This document shows positions 7,182-14,095 of a stretch of DNA of 37,687 nucleotides, piece by piece (the stretch's first letter is position 1; every line of letters starts with the position of its first letter). The stretch spans positions 1-37,687 of the forward strand of contig JAZDEY010000013.1 in assembly GCA_043808325.1 (NCBI GenBank), in the 5' to 3' direction. Both the position numbers and the translations under genes were made by a program. Origin of the DNA: JAZDEY01 sp043808325 [NCBI: Candidatus Eiseniibacteriota bacterium]. Its GTDB lineage: Bacteria > Arandabacterota > Arandabacteria > Arandabacterales. The notes under the pieces were generated by a model, which had not been told where the DNA came from, searched no databases, and saw only the letters and a program-made list of their open reading frames with translations.

Positions 7182-8066
7182 TTAGTGAGTTGAAACCAGC
7201 TCATGCGCAACCACCTGACTTGCGATGGTTGCAGGGGCCTCAAGTTCTCCCGTATCCCGCTCCCCCAGCGTAGTGAGGAGCACCCCGCGTGTGGGTTTGA
7301 GCCTCCCTCTGAGCCTGAGCATGGCTTTGGTGTGTATCTGCGAGACTCGCGACTCGGAAACACCCAGAGTTCTGCCTATCTCCTTGAGGGTCATATCTTC
7401 ATAGTAGTAAAGGGCCAGAACCGTTCGCTCCTTCTCAGGCAGATTCAGGATGGCCTTGGCAAGTACTTCCCTCATCTCGTCAATCTCGATTGGCGCCGAA
7501 GGAGAGTCGCCGTTCTTAGAGCAGACAAGGTCGATTATTCTCGTGGTCTTCTCTCCGTCCTGGTTGCCGACAAAATCATCGAGGGACAGAAGTCCGGCCG
7601 ACGCCACTTCCTCGGTCATGGTTCTTAGCTCGTCAACCGAGATGTTGAGGCAACCGGAGATCTCTTCATCGCTGGCGGGCCTGTGGAGTTCGCTCTCGAG
7701 GTTGCTGTAAGCGTCCTCAATCTGTCTGGCCTTCCTTCTCACTGACCTGGGCACCCAGTCCAGGGACCTCAGATCATCCACGATCGCGCCTCGTATTCTC
7801 GAGACCGCGTAGGTCTCGAACTTGGTGTCCCGTTTAGGATCGTATTTCTCGATCGCGTCCATAAGACCCACGACACCGGAACTCACGAGATCGTCCAGCT
7901 CGACAGACGGCGGCACCGACATCGACATCTTGCCGGCGACGTACTTGACCAAGTACAGATAGTTCTCGATAAGCGCGTCCCGGAGGTGTCTCGTCCGGCT
8001 CTTGACATAATCGGTCCACATCCCGGTGATTTCCGCTTGAGTCATCTCCACACAGGTCTTGCTCAT
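7182..8066 (-). CDS. fliA: FliA/WhiG-type sigma-28 factor
   Basis: 294 residues from the ATG at 8066 (AGGAGG eight bases upstream). Sigma-70 region 2 is clear (LIENYLYLVKYVAGKM, VELDDLVSSGVVGLMDAIEKYD, KFETYAVSRIRGAIVDDLRSLDWVPRSVRRKA); the last block with its DLRSLDWVPRS is diagnostic of the FliA group. Regions 3 and 4 follow (LPEKERTVLALYYYEDMTLKEIG with HTH VSESRVSQI). The C-terminal 35 residues extend past the usual end. A sigma54-type promoter lies 45-70 bases upstream, with a sigma54 activator gene just beyond and a FlgM-like gene two genes upstream: the wiring of a motility cascade. It should recognise TAAA-N15-GCCGATAA-type sites such as that at 33264. Confidence 0.92.
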   Translation of the reverse strand: MSKTCVEMTQAEITGMWTDYVKSRTRHLRDALIENYLYLVKYVAGKMSMSVPPSVELDDLVSSGVVGLMDAIEKYDPKRDTKFETYAVSRIRGAIVDDLRSLDWVPRSVRRKARQIEDAYSNLESELHRPASDEEISGCLNISVDELRTMTEEVASAGLLSLDDFVGNQDGEKTTRIIDLVCSKNGDSPSAPIEIDEMREVLAKAILNLPEKERTVLALYYYEDMTLKEIGRTLGVSESRVSQIHTKAMLRLRGRLKPTRGVLLTTLGERDTGELEAPATIASQVVAHELVSTH

Positions 8067-8121
8067 CAGGCCAGCCTCCTTGTCCCTGTCTAGTTCCTGC
8101 CCACACCGCTGAGCTTCTATT

Positions 8122-8136
8122 TGCAACGGTTGTGCC
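8122..8136 (-). promoter_or_regulatory. sigma54 promoter upstream of fliA
   Basis: Minus strand: GGCAC-AACCG-TTGCA, with GG (-24) and GC (-12) exactly ten bases apart, matching TGGCAC-N5-TTGCA except for the first base. The start is expected near 8111, giving a leader of about 45 nt containing AGGAGG before the fliA ATG. An activator of sigma54 RNA polymerase is the gene immediately upstream. Confidence 0.75.
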
Positions 8137-8508
8137 GAGGCTGGCAAACGCCACAAAATCAGAAATGCCAGATTAACGATCATAACGCCAATGAGTTGCC
8201 GCCGCGATTGTGAGGCCGCTGGCCGCGGAGGGGCCCTGCCGGCATGATATCAAGCTCCGGCAGCTGCAATCTATTGATTTATCAGAGGTTATGCGCGTGC
8301 GATCGATCCAGTTCCAAAAGGTCCATGGCAAGGTATTTACCACCCGCCACGCCAAATGCGGGCACCTGCGGCTGATAGTGGGAGCAATCAAGGAGTGGTC
8401 AAAACCCGCAAACATCAGACAACAAAGGGCTGGACCGGGCCACAAGGTTCAAACTGGAAGAGCAGGCGTACCTGGAGATGGTCAGATGGTAGGAAATTTG
8501 CCGGGTGG
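8137..8508. other. intergenic region upstream of fliA with a possible activator site
   Basis: About 370 bases between the activator stop and the fliA promoter. The only structure I see is an inverted repeat TGCCGG-N14-CCGGCA (8237-8262), about 100 bp upstream of the -24 element, a typical distance for a sigma54 enhancer site. No terminator after the activator gene and no convincing coding region were found. Confidence 0.35.
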
Positions 8509-9588
8509 CTAGGAATTAGCCAGGCCCGAAGCCTTTATTTTCTGCCGGAGGGTCTGCCGAGATATACCCAGAGCCTTCGCTGCCTTGCTCTTGTTGCCAT
8601 CGGCCCACTTCAGGGCCTCGGCAACGGCACGCCCTTCGGCTTCCTTGAGAGTGATCGGCAGATCCCGGCAAGGGCTTGAGCTAGAATCGATCCGGCCGGC
8701 CGAGACCTTATCGCGAATCTCCCTGGGCAAGTGCTCCTCAAGGATCACATCCTTGCTCTCCAGCAGAATCACCCGCTCGATTACGTTACGCAGTTCCCGA
8801 ACGTTGCCGGGCCAGTCGTACGCCATCATGACTCCAAATGCCTCAGGGGATAGCCAGCGCACCGACCTGGCCAATTCCTTGTTGAAGGAATCAATGAAGT
8901 AGCTCGCGAGCATCGGCACATCGACTTTGCGCTCTCTGAGCGCCGGGATATAGACGGGAATAACCATCAATCTGAAGTAGAGGTCGTCCCGGAACTTCCC
9001 CTGCCCCTTGGCCGCGCTCAGGTCGCGATTGGTGGCAGCAATGATCCGCGTGCTTACCACGACATCCTCGACGCCCCCCACCCTTCTAAAGCGCTTGGTC
9101 TCAATCAGCCTGAGAATCCTCGTCTGAAGCGCAACCGGCATCTCTCCGATCTCATCAAGGAAGAGCGTACCGCCTTCGGCAAGCTCGACAAGACCCTGCT
9201 TCCGCGCCTTGGCGTCGGTGAAAGCTCCCTGCTCATAGCCGAAGAGCTCGCTTTCGAGCAGATTCTCCGGCAAAGAAGCGCAATTGATTTCGATGAATGG
9301 CTTTGTCCTCCCACACCCCTTGAAATGAATGGCCTTGGCCACCAATTCCTTGCCTGTTCCACTGTCGCCCTGAATAAGCACTGTTGACGCCTTGATGGCA
9401 GCGATCTTGTCGATCATCTCCGCGATCTCCCGCATACGGGGGCTCTCTCCGACCACCAATATGTCGGTCTCCCTCTGCCCAAAGACGACGATCCTTTGTC
9501 TCCAGTCGGGTTTCTCGATCACGGGCATCTCTATTCCTTCAAGGATGTTTTCAGGTTTCATACTACGTGGAAGGCCGGATTTAGTCAA
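8509..9588 (-). CDS. sigma54-dependent transcriptional activator (AAA+, Fis HTH)
   Basis: 359-residue bacterial enhancer-binding protein. About 45 N-terminal residues without a receiver or GAF domain precede the AAA+ core: Walker A QGDSGTGKE, ESELFGYEQGAFTDA (the GAFTGA sigma54-contact loop in its GAFTDA variant), Walker B GGTLFLDEIGEM, sensor I AATNRDL, DDLYFRLMVIP (R-finger region) and WPGNVRELRN. A Fis-type HTH ends the protein (NKSKAAKALGISRQTLRQKI). Lacking a sensory domain, it may be constitutively active or controlled by a partner protein. The start is uncertain: TTG at 9588 or ATG at 9561, neither with a good ribosome site; it sits just after the FlgM-like gene and is probably coupled. 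Likely targets are the sigma54 promoters at 8122 and 26249. Confidence 0.9.
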   Translation of the reverse strand: MTKSGLPRSMKPENILEGIEMPVIEKPDWRQRIVVFGQRETDILVVGESPRMREIAEMIDKIAAIKASTVLIQGDSGTGKELVAKAIHFKGCGRTKPFIEINCASLPENLLESELFGYEQGAFTDAKARKQGLVELAEGGTLFLDEIGEMPVALQTRILRLIETKRFRRVGGVEDVVVSTRIIAATNRDLSAAKGQGKFRDDLYFRLMVIPVYIPALRERKVDVPMLASYFIDSFNKELARSVRWLSPEAFGVMMAYDWPGNVRELRNVIERVILLESKDVILEEHLPREIRDKVSAGRIDSSSSPCRDLPITLKEAEGRAVAEALKWADGNKSKAAKALGISRQTLRQKIKASGLANS

Positions 9589-9591
9589 TGA

Positions 9592-9813
9592 TCAAGAAGT
9601 GAGGACCCCGCCCTCGAGGAGGCGGGCTGCGATTACGCGCAGCACATGACCTGAGTTATAATAGCCGCTGGCGACTCTCATCCTGGCAGCAAGAATCTTG
9701 TCGTACCTTACCCCCTGAGTTTCCACACGGAGATCCTCCGCCATGCGCTTGCACTCGGTCTTTATACCGGGCGGGACATCGTCGGTACCGCGGCTGCGCG
9801 ATGATCTACCCAT
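9592..9813 (-). CDS. FlgM-like anti-sigma-28 protein (candidate)
   Basis: 73 residues. The ATG at 9813 overlaps the csrA stop (ATGGGTAG), so translation is probably coupled. The C-terminal half ([20 protein letters not shown], then RVIAARLL) fits the FlgM sigma-binding pattern: hydrophobic helix, [AE]SG.Y turn, then [IV]A..LL. The N-terminal half is short and polar, as in FlgM, where it is disordered. Context supports it: csrA upstream, the sigma54 activator downstream, fliA next. It would bind FliA and hold it off promoters until released, classically by export. The match is by pattern, not a search; an unrelated small helical protein is possible. Confidence 0.6.
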   Translation of the reverse strand: MGRSSRSRGTDDVPPGIKTECKRMAEDLRVETQGVRYDKILAARMRVASGYYNSGHVLRVIAARLLEGGVLTS

Positions 9814-10078
9814 TTATGTCGCGTCCCCCATTGTTTGGACCCGGGATGTGACCGTTATGGCCGTGGCTGCCGTTCAGCCTGTCCTTGCGCGGAGTCTTCG
9901 GCACCACGTGGCCGTTCTCGCGGACTATGGCCTCATAGACCTCTCTGCGGTGGACAGGAACAGTCTTGGGAGCATTGATGCCTATCTGAACCTGCTCCCC
10001 GCGTATGTCCACGACAATGATCTCTATTGTGTCACCGATCATTATCCGCTCATTGCGCTTGCGAGTCAGTATCAGCAA
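9806..10078 (-). CDS. csrA: CsrA carbon storage / translational regulator
   Basis: 90 residues from a TTG start at 10078 giving the canonical M-LILTRK N-terminus; AAGGAGG lies nine bases upstream and overlaps the end of the STAS gene. The CsrA core is complete ([41 protein letters not shown]), including the RNA-contacting LILTRK and [10 protein letters not shown] segments. A hydrophilic tail of about 30 residues rich in Gly, Asn, His and Pro extends the usual 60-residue protein. A longer in-frame reading upstream overlaps the STAS gene and is not used. CsrA binds GGA motifs in mRNA leaders. No fliW gene is in the window. Confidence 0.92.
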   Translation of the reverse strand: MLILTRKRNERIMIGDTIEIIVVDIRGEQVQIGINAPKTVPVHRREVYEAIVRENGHVVPKTPRKDRLNGSHGHNGHIPGPNNGGRDING

Positions 10079-10079
10079 T

Positions 10080-10394
10080 CTAATCCGCCTCCTTGCAAGA
10101 GGTCTGTCCGACCACCTCACTGGCGTCTTTGCATATGCTGAAGTACTTATCAAGATTGGTGATGGTGAGCACTTTCATCACGCGCCCATTCACCCCGGCG
10201 AGGGCAATCACCCCACCGCAGGATGCCATCGCCTTGGCGTTGCCGACCAGGGTTCCGAGCCCCGAACTGTCGATCGCCCCCACGGAGGACAGGTCGAGCA
10301 CTATCGTGCGCACGCCGTCGGCTATCAGCGATTGAATCGCCTGACCGAGGACGCTTGCGGAGTAGACGTTTATGCCGCCATAGACCTCTATCAT
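10080..10394 (-). CDS. STAS-domain anti-anti-sigma factor
   Basis: 104 residues (ATG 10394) forming one STAS domain: [20 protein letters not shown] carries the phosphorylatable serine (DSSGLG), as in SpoIIAA/RsbV. Its stop is one base before the csrA start. The expected first beta strand begins upstream of the ATG: in frame lie LKITTRTGQTST preceded by AAGGGG at proper distance, so the true start may be a CTG at 10430 (116 residues). It would bind and neutralise an anti-sigma kinase when dephosphorylated. The PP2C phosphatase at 146-2764 is a plausible activator; no RsbW-type kinase is in the window. Confidence 0.85.
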   Translation of the reverse strand: MIEVYGGINVYSASVLGQAIQSLIADGVRTIVLDLSSVGAIDSSGLGTLVGNAKAMASCGGVIALAGVNGRVMKVLTITNLDKYFSICKDASEVVGQTSCKEAD

Positions 10395-10511
10395 GGTCGA
10401 GGTCTGTCCGGTCCTGGTTGTGATCTTCAGAATCCATCACCCCTTGTCGAGATTGCAGTCTTTACTTCCAGATTTATTATCGGCAAATCGGGAGGGTATC
10501 TGAATGGGAAT

Positions 10512-12293
10512 TTACTGCTCGGTTTCCTCGGGTTCCTTCGCGGTCCAAATCTCGTCCTCAAGGACGGTCCTGGTGACGCGCATCACTTCCTCAAGTGAGG
10601 TGACCCCGTTTTCCACCTTGTCGATTCCATCCTCGAACATCGCTCGGTAGGCGTTGCGGCGCGCGGCATGCTTTACATCTTGCTCGCTCGCGCGCTTAAC
10701 TATCAGGCGTCTTATCTCGTCGTCCACTACAACCATCTCGTAAAGGCCGATCCTTCCCTTGTAGCCCGACTGAGAGCACTTTTCGCAACCGACGGGCTTC
10801 AGGGCACGCCGCAGCTTACGCACCTCGCCGGTCTCAGGGACCAAGAGCTCGACCGGCTGCGCGGCCTCAGCACACTGGTCACAGAGCCTTCTTACCAGTC
10901 TCTGAGCGACCATCGCGGATACGGACGATGCAACCAGGAAGGGCTCGATTCCCATGTCCACCAGTCTGGTGATGCTGGATACCGCGTCGTTGGTGTGAAC
11001 GGTGGTGAAAACCAGATGCCCCGTGAGCGCAGCCTGGATCGCGATCTCGGCGGTCTCGACATCTCTGGTCTCGCCCACCATTATAATGTCCGGGTCCTGC
11101 CTGAGGATCGCCCTAAGGCCGCTGGCGAAGGTAAAGCCGGCAACTGGATTGGTATGGCCCTGGTTTATGCCGGAGATCTGGCTTTCTACAGGGTCCTCCA
11201 GCGTCACGATATTCTTGTCGGTTGTGTTGACGCTGTTCAAGGCAGCGTAGAGTGTCGTGGTCTTGCCGCTTCCCGTAGGTCCAGTGACGAGGACGATGCC
11301 GTGGCTCAGACCAAGCACCTGCCGGAATCTGCCCAGGATCTCTTCGTTCATGCCGAGATCATCAAGGGTGATCGTCATCCCCGATCTCTCAAGAATCCTC
11401 ATCACGACCTTCTCGCCGTGAATCGTGGGAAAAGTGGAGACCCGTAAGTCGATCTTCCTGCCCTGAACACTGACCGAGAAACGGCCGTCTTGCGGGATAC
11501 GCCGCTCTGCGATGTTGATCTTCGCCAGGATCTTGAGCCTGGAGATCACCGCGGCCTTGAGCATTCTCGGTATCACGATTTCGGGGTGAAGCACGCCGTC
11601 CACCCGGTATCTTATCTCCAGTGCCCGGTCGCTAGGTTCGGCATGGATGTCGCTTGCGCCTTTGGATATCGCCCGGTCGATCATCAGGTTGACCAGCTTG
11701 ACCACAGGAGCTTCCTGGCTGAGCTTCTGTGATTCCACCACATCTTGATCTTCCACCACCTCTTCGACCGCCTCGGCCTCATCGGTTGTGAGATCCTGAA
11801 TCGCCTCCATCACGTTGTCGGTTCTGCCGTAGTAAGTGTCGATCGCGGTCAGTATCTCCTGAGCCTTGGCGACCAGAGGCTCCACCTCACAACCGGTAAC
11901 GAATCGGATCTCCTTTATGGCCTCGGAGTCGGTGGGATCGGCCATGGCAATCGTGAGATTCTTCTCGATCTTGAAAAGGGGGATCGCCCTAAGGTCCCGC
12001 GCCATCGATTCGGGCATGAGGTACACCACCGAGGGGTCCATCACGGTCGAATCCAGGGTGACGAATGGAATCTTCAGCTGTTTGGCCAGAGCCTTGAAGA
12101 TCTGCTCTTCGCTGGCAAATCCCTGGTCGACCGCGAGCTCGCCCAGCCGCCTCTTGGTCACATACTGCTTCTGCAGCAGCTGCTCGAGGTCCTTCTCATT
12201 GATTATGCCGGCCTCAACCAGAATGGTCCCGAGCTTGTTTCTCGAGAGCCCGGTCTTTCTCATCTTCCTTGATCCCTGATCTACCATTCCCAT
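10512..12293 (-). CDS. pilB: PilB/GspE-type assembly ATPase with N-terminal MshEN domains
   Basis: 593-residue secretion/type IV pilus extension ATPase. Residues 20-43 (KLGTILVEAGIINEKDLEQLL...) and 49-72 (RLGELAVDQGFASEEQIFKAL...) form the tandem MshEN motif, known in MshE and several PilB proteins to bind c-di-GMP. The linker is acidic (about 165-190). The ATPase core has Walker A GPTGSGKTTTLY, the Asp box (NIVTLEDPVE), Walker B IIMVGETRDVETAEIA and the His box TGHLVFTTVHTNDA. Near the C-terminus is the zinc tetracysteine CDQC...CEKC. It begins three bases after the MCP stop. The ATG at 12293 has no clear ribosome site; a later ATG at 12260 is possible. Other pilus genes are not in the window. 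It could equally be a GspE. Confidence 0.88.
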   Translation of the reverse strand: MGMVDQGSRKMRKTGLSRNKLGTILVEAGIINEKDLEQLLQKQYVTKRRLGELAVDQGFASEEQIFKALAKQLKIPFVTLDSTVMDPSVVYLMPESMARDLRAIPLFKIEKNLTIAMADPTDSEAIKEIRFVTGCEVEPLVAKAQEILTAIDTYYGRTDNVMEAIQDLTTDEAEAVEEVVEDQDVVESQKLSQEAPVVKLVNLMIDRAISKGASDIHAEPSDRALEIRYRVDGVLHPEIVIPRMLKAAVISRLKILAKINIAERRIPQDGRFSVSVQGRKIDLRVSTFPTIHGEKVVMRILERSGMTITLDDLGMNEEILGRFRQVLGLSHGIVLVTGPTGSGKTTTLYAALNSVNTTDKNIVTLEDPVESQISGINQGHTNPVAGFTFASGLRAILRQDPDIIMVGETRDVETAEIAIQAALTGHLVFTTVHTNDAVSSITRLVDMGIEPFLVASSVSAMVAQRLVRRLCDQCAEAAQPVELLVPETGEVRKLRRALKPVGCEKCSQSGYKGRIGLYEMVVVDDEIRRLIVKRASEQDVKHAARRNAYRAMFEDGIDKVENGVTSLEEVMRVTRTVLEDEIWTAKEPEETEQ

Positions 12294-12296
12294 ACG

Positions 12297-14030
12297 CTAC
12301 CCAAGAAGTCGCTCAAGATTGCTTCTGAAGGCGGGACAATCATAGCACCTTCTTGCTCCGTGCACCTCACTGTCCTTATCGAGCCCGCAAGCCACCTCGT
12401 CTTCAAGAAAACACCGCCAGTCCCCCGTCTTGTAGGCTCCGCACCGATCTCGCAAGCCCTGACCGCACCCAACAATTTCCCAGCACCTGCCCGCGATTCC
12501 CTCCGGAGCGCTGGGTGTCTCCCTGACGATCGCCCTCGTGAGATCAGCGGCTTTTTCAACCGCTCTGGTACACATTACTACCTTCTGGGCGATCGAGTCC
12601 AGTGCAAATTTCGCCTTGCTAAGATTAGCCTGGGCGTTATCAATCATCCGGATCACGGTCTCGTCGCTCTCGGCAACTCCGACCAAACACGCCCCGAGCC
12701 CCTGCCCGGCTGTCTGACCCGCCTCACGTGCCTGGATCGCGCGAGCAGCCACGCTCCTGGTGGACAGCGCGCTGGCCACCCTTGCGGTCATCATGCTCGA
12801 ACGGTTAGTATTGAGATCGCTCATCTGACCGGACTCGAGGCGTCTTGCGATGTCGGTGAGCTTGTGAATTGATTTCACGACGCAGCTGCTGTCGATCCTG
12901 CGTTCGAATGTGGAGGCCGCAATCTCCTTTGCAAGGCTGCGGGAGGACTCGAACGATTCGAAGACCTTCTCCAGGACGCTTCCGGCGTCGCGCGCCAGCA
13001 GATCGCCCTTTTCCACGCTCTGCAGACTCTTCTTCATGCTATGGGCGACATTGGCCACGTTCCTCTGAACCGATTTAACCAGGTCATTGATCTCTTTGGT
13101 CGATGAACTTGTCCGCTCGGCCAGACCGCGTATCTCTTCGGCCACAACTCCGAATGCCTTGCCGTGCTCGCCCGATTGAGCGGCGATTATCGCTGCATTA
13201 AGGGCCAGTAGGTTGGTCTCATCGGTAATATCCTGAATCACTTCGACGATCTTGCCTACTTCCTCCGACCATCTGCCGAGGTCGTCGACCGCCGCACCGG
13301 CCTCCTTGACGCTGACAATGATAGCTTCGTTTTCCCTGCCAAGCTCGGTGACGACCTTGGTCCCCTCCAGGGCCACGCGGTTGGCGGTCTCCGTCGATGT
13401 TTCAAGGTCCTTGCCGCTCCGGGTCATGTCCTGAAGAAATGAGTCCAGCCGTGACATCGAGTAGGCAGTCTCTTCAATTGAGGCCACCAGTTCCTTTGCG
13501 TCATGATTGACCTGAGTTAAGACCTGTGCCATCCGGTCATTGGTCGAGACCACTTCTTCAAGAAGGGATGAGGTGTCGGAAGGGTCGTCGCTCCGGGCCT
13601 GAGGTCTGACCGGGCGCTCGCTCACCGTCCCGGAGTCCGCGTCGGCCGGCAGGCCATAAGATCGGTGTGCCTTCTCCAATCTGCAAATGGCATCTTCGAG
13701 ATCTGACCAATTGGCACTGAAACCTTGAATCGTCTCGAGCGTCTCATCCCTCAACTCGGACATCGTATGCTTGGCATGACACATTACCGCAGCCAGGGAG
13801 TAGCATGTCCTAACGGATCTCTGATAGCGCGCTCCCGCCTCGAGGGCATGCTTGCTGTAACGCACCGCCGTCACCAGCCACGTGACCAGTCCCGAGGCGG
13901 CAAACATAACGGTCAAGCCTGCAAGTACGCGGTGGCCCCCCAGGATCGCGGCCAGCAAGGAGCACACAAAAGCAAGTGCCATCGTGGCTGATAGATACCA
14001 GACGTGGAATGGAATACGACGCCTAAGCAA
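12297..14030 (-). CDS. methyl-accepting chemotaxis protein with cysteine-rich tail
   Basis: 577 residues. The TTG start (14030) follows GGGAGGG by four bases. Two hydrophobic segments lie near the N-terminus (about 10-32 and 35-56) with almost no periplasmic loop, so sensing is probably cytoplasmic or membrane-proximal. A long helical region follows, then the MCP signalling hairpin (ITDETNLLALNAAIIAAQSG, EHGKAFGVVAEEIRGLAERT), which contacts CheA/CheW. The C-terminal 60 residues hold seven cysteines (CWEIVGCG, RDRCGAY, DWRCFL, VACG, RRCYDC), a CW-type motif seen on sensors of anaerobic and metal-reducing bacteria and possibly binding a metal, heme or iron-sulfur centre. It lies between cheA and pilB, suggesting control of pilus motility. 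Confidence 0.88.
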   Translation of the reverse strand: MLRRRIPFHVWYLSATMALAFVCSLLAAILGGHRVLAGLTVMFAASGLVTWLVTAVRYSKHALEAGARYQRSVRTCYSLAAVMCHAKHTMSELRDETLETIQGFSANWSDLEDAICRLEKAHRSYGLPADADSGTVSERPVRPQARSDDPSDTSSLLEEVVSTNDRMAQVLTQVNHDAKELVASIEETAYSMSRLDSFLQDMTRSGKDLETSTETANRVALEGTKVVTELGRENEAIIVSVKEAGAAVDDLGRWSEEVGKIVEVIQDITDETNLLALNAAIIAAQSGEHGKAFGVVAEEIRGLAERTSSSTKEINDLVKSVQRNVANVAHSMKKSLQSVEKGDLLARDAGSVLEKVFESFESSRSLAKEIAASTFERRIDSSCVVKSIHKLTDIARRLESGQMSDLNTNRSSMMTARVASALSTRSVAARAIQAREAGQTAGQGLGACLVGVAESDETVIRMIDNAQANLSKAKFALDSIAQKVVMCTRAVEKAADLTRAIVRETPSAPEGIAGRCWEIVGCGQGLRDRCGAYKTGDWRCFLEDEVACGLDKDSEVHGARRCYDCPAFRSNLERLLG

Positions 14031-14067
14031 GTGTCCCTCCCGTGCTCAAGTTGCTCTTACCTTATGT

Positions 14068-14095
14068 CTATCGTCACGCGCCTGTGGGGGCATTA
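14068..14095 (-). promoter_or_regulatory. possible sigma28 promoter before the MCP gene
   Basis: Minus strand: TAAT, 16-base spacer, GACGATAG, compared with TAAA-N15-GCCGATAA. The -35 part overlaps the cheA stop. Two mismatches in the -10 and one in the -35; it may be chance. Confidence 0.3.

Noticed and set aside
8210-8512. 100-codon open frame on the plus strand between the activator and fliA
   Set aside because: No ribosome site, no similarity I recognise; the region fits regulatory DNA for fliA.
10477-10484. GCCGATAA on the minus strand upstream of the STAS gene, like a sigma28 -10
   Set aside because: No TAAA at 15-16 bases upstream; the nearest TAAA is 26 bases away.
10668-11447. 259-codon open frame on the plus strand
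   Set aside because: Antisense to the ATPase core of pilB; no motif or ribosome site.
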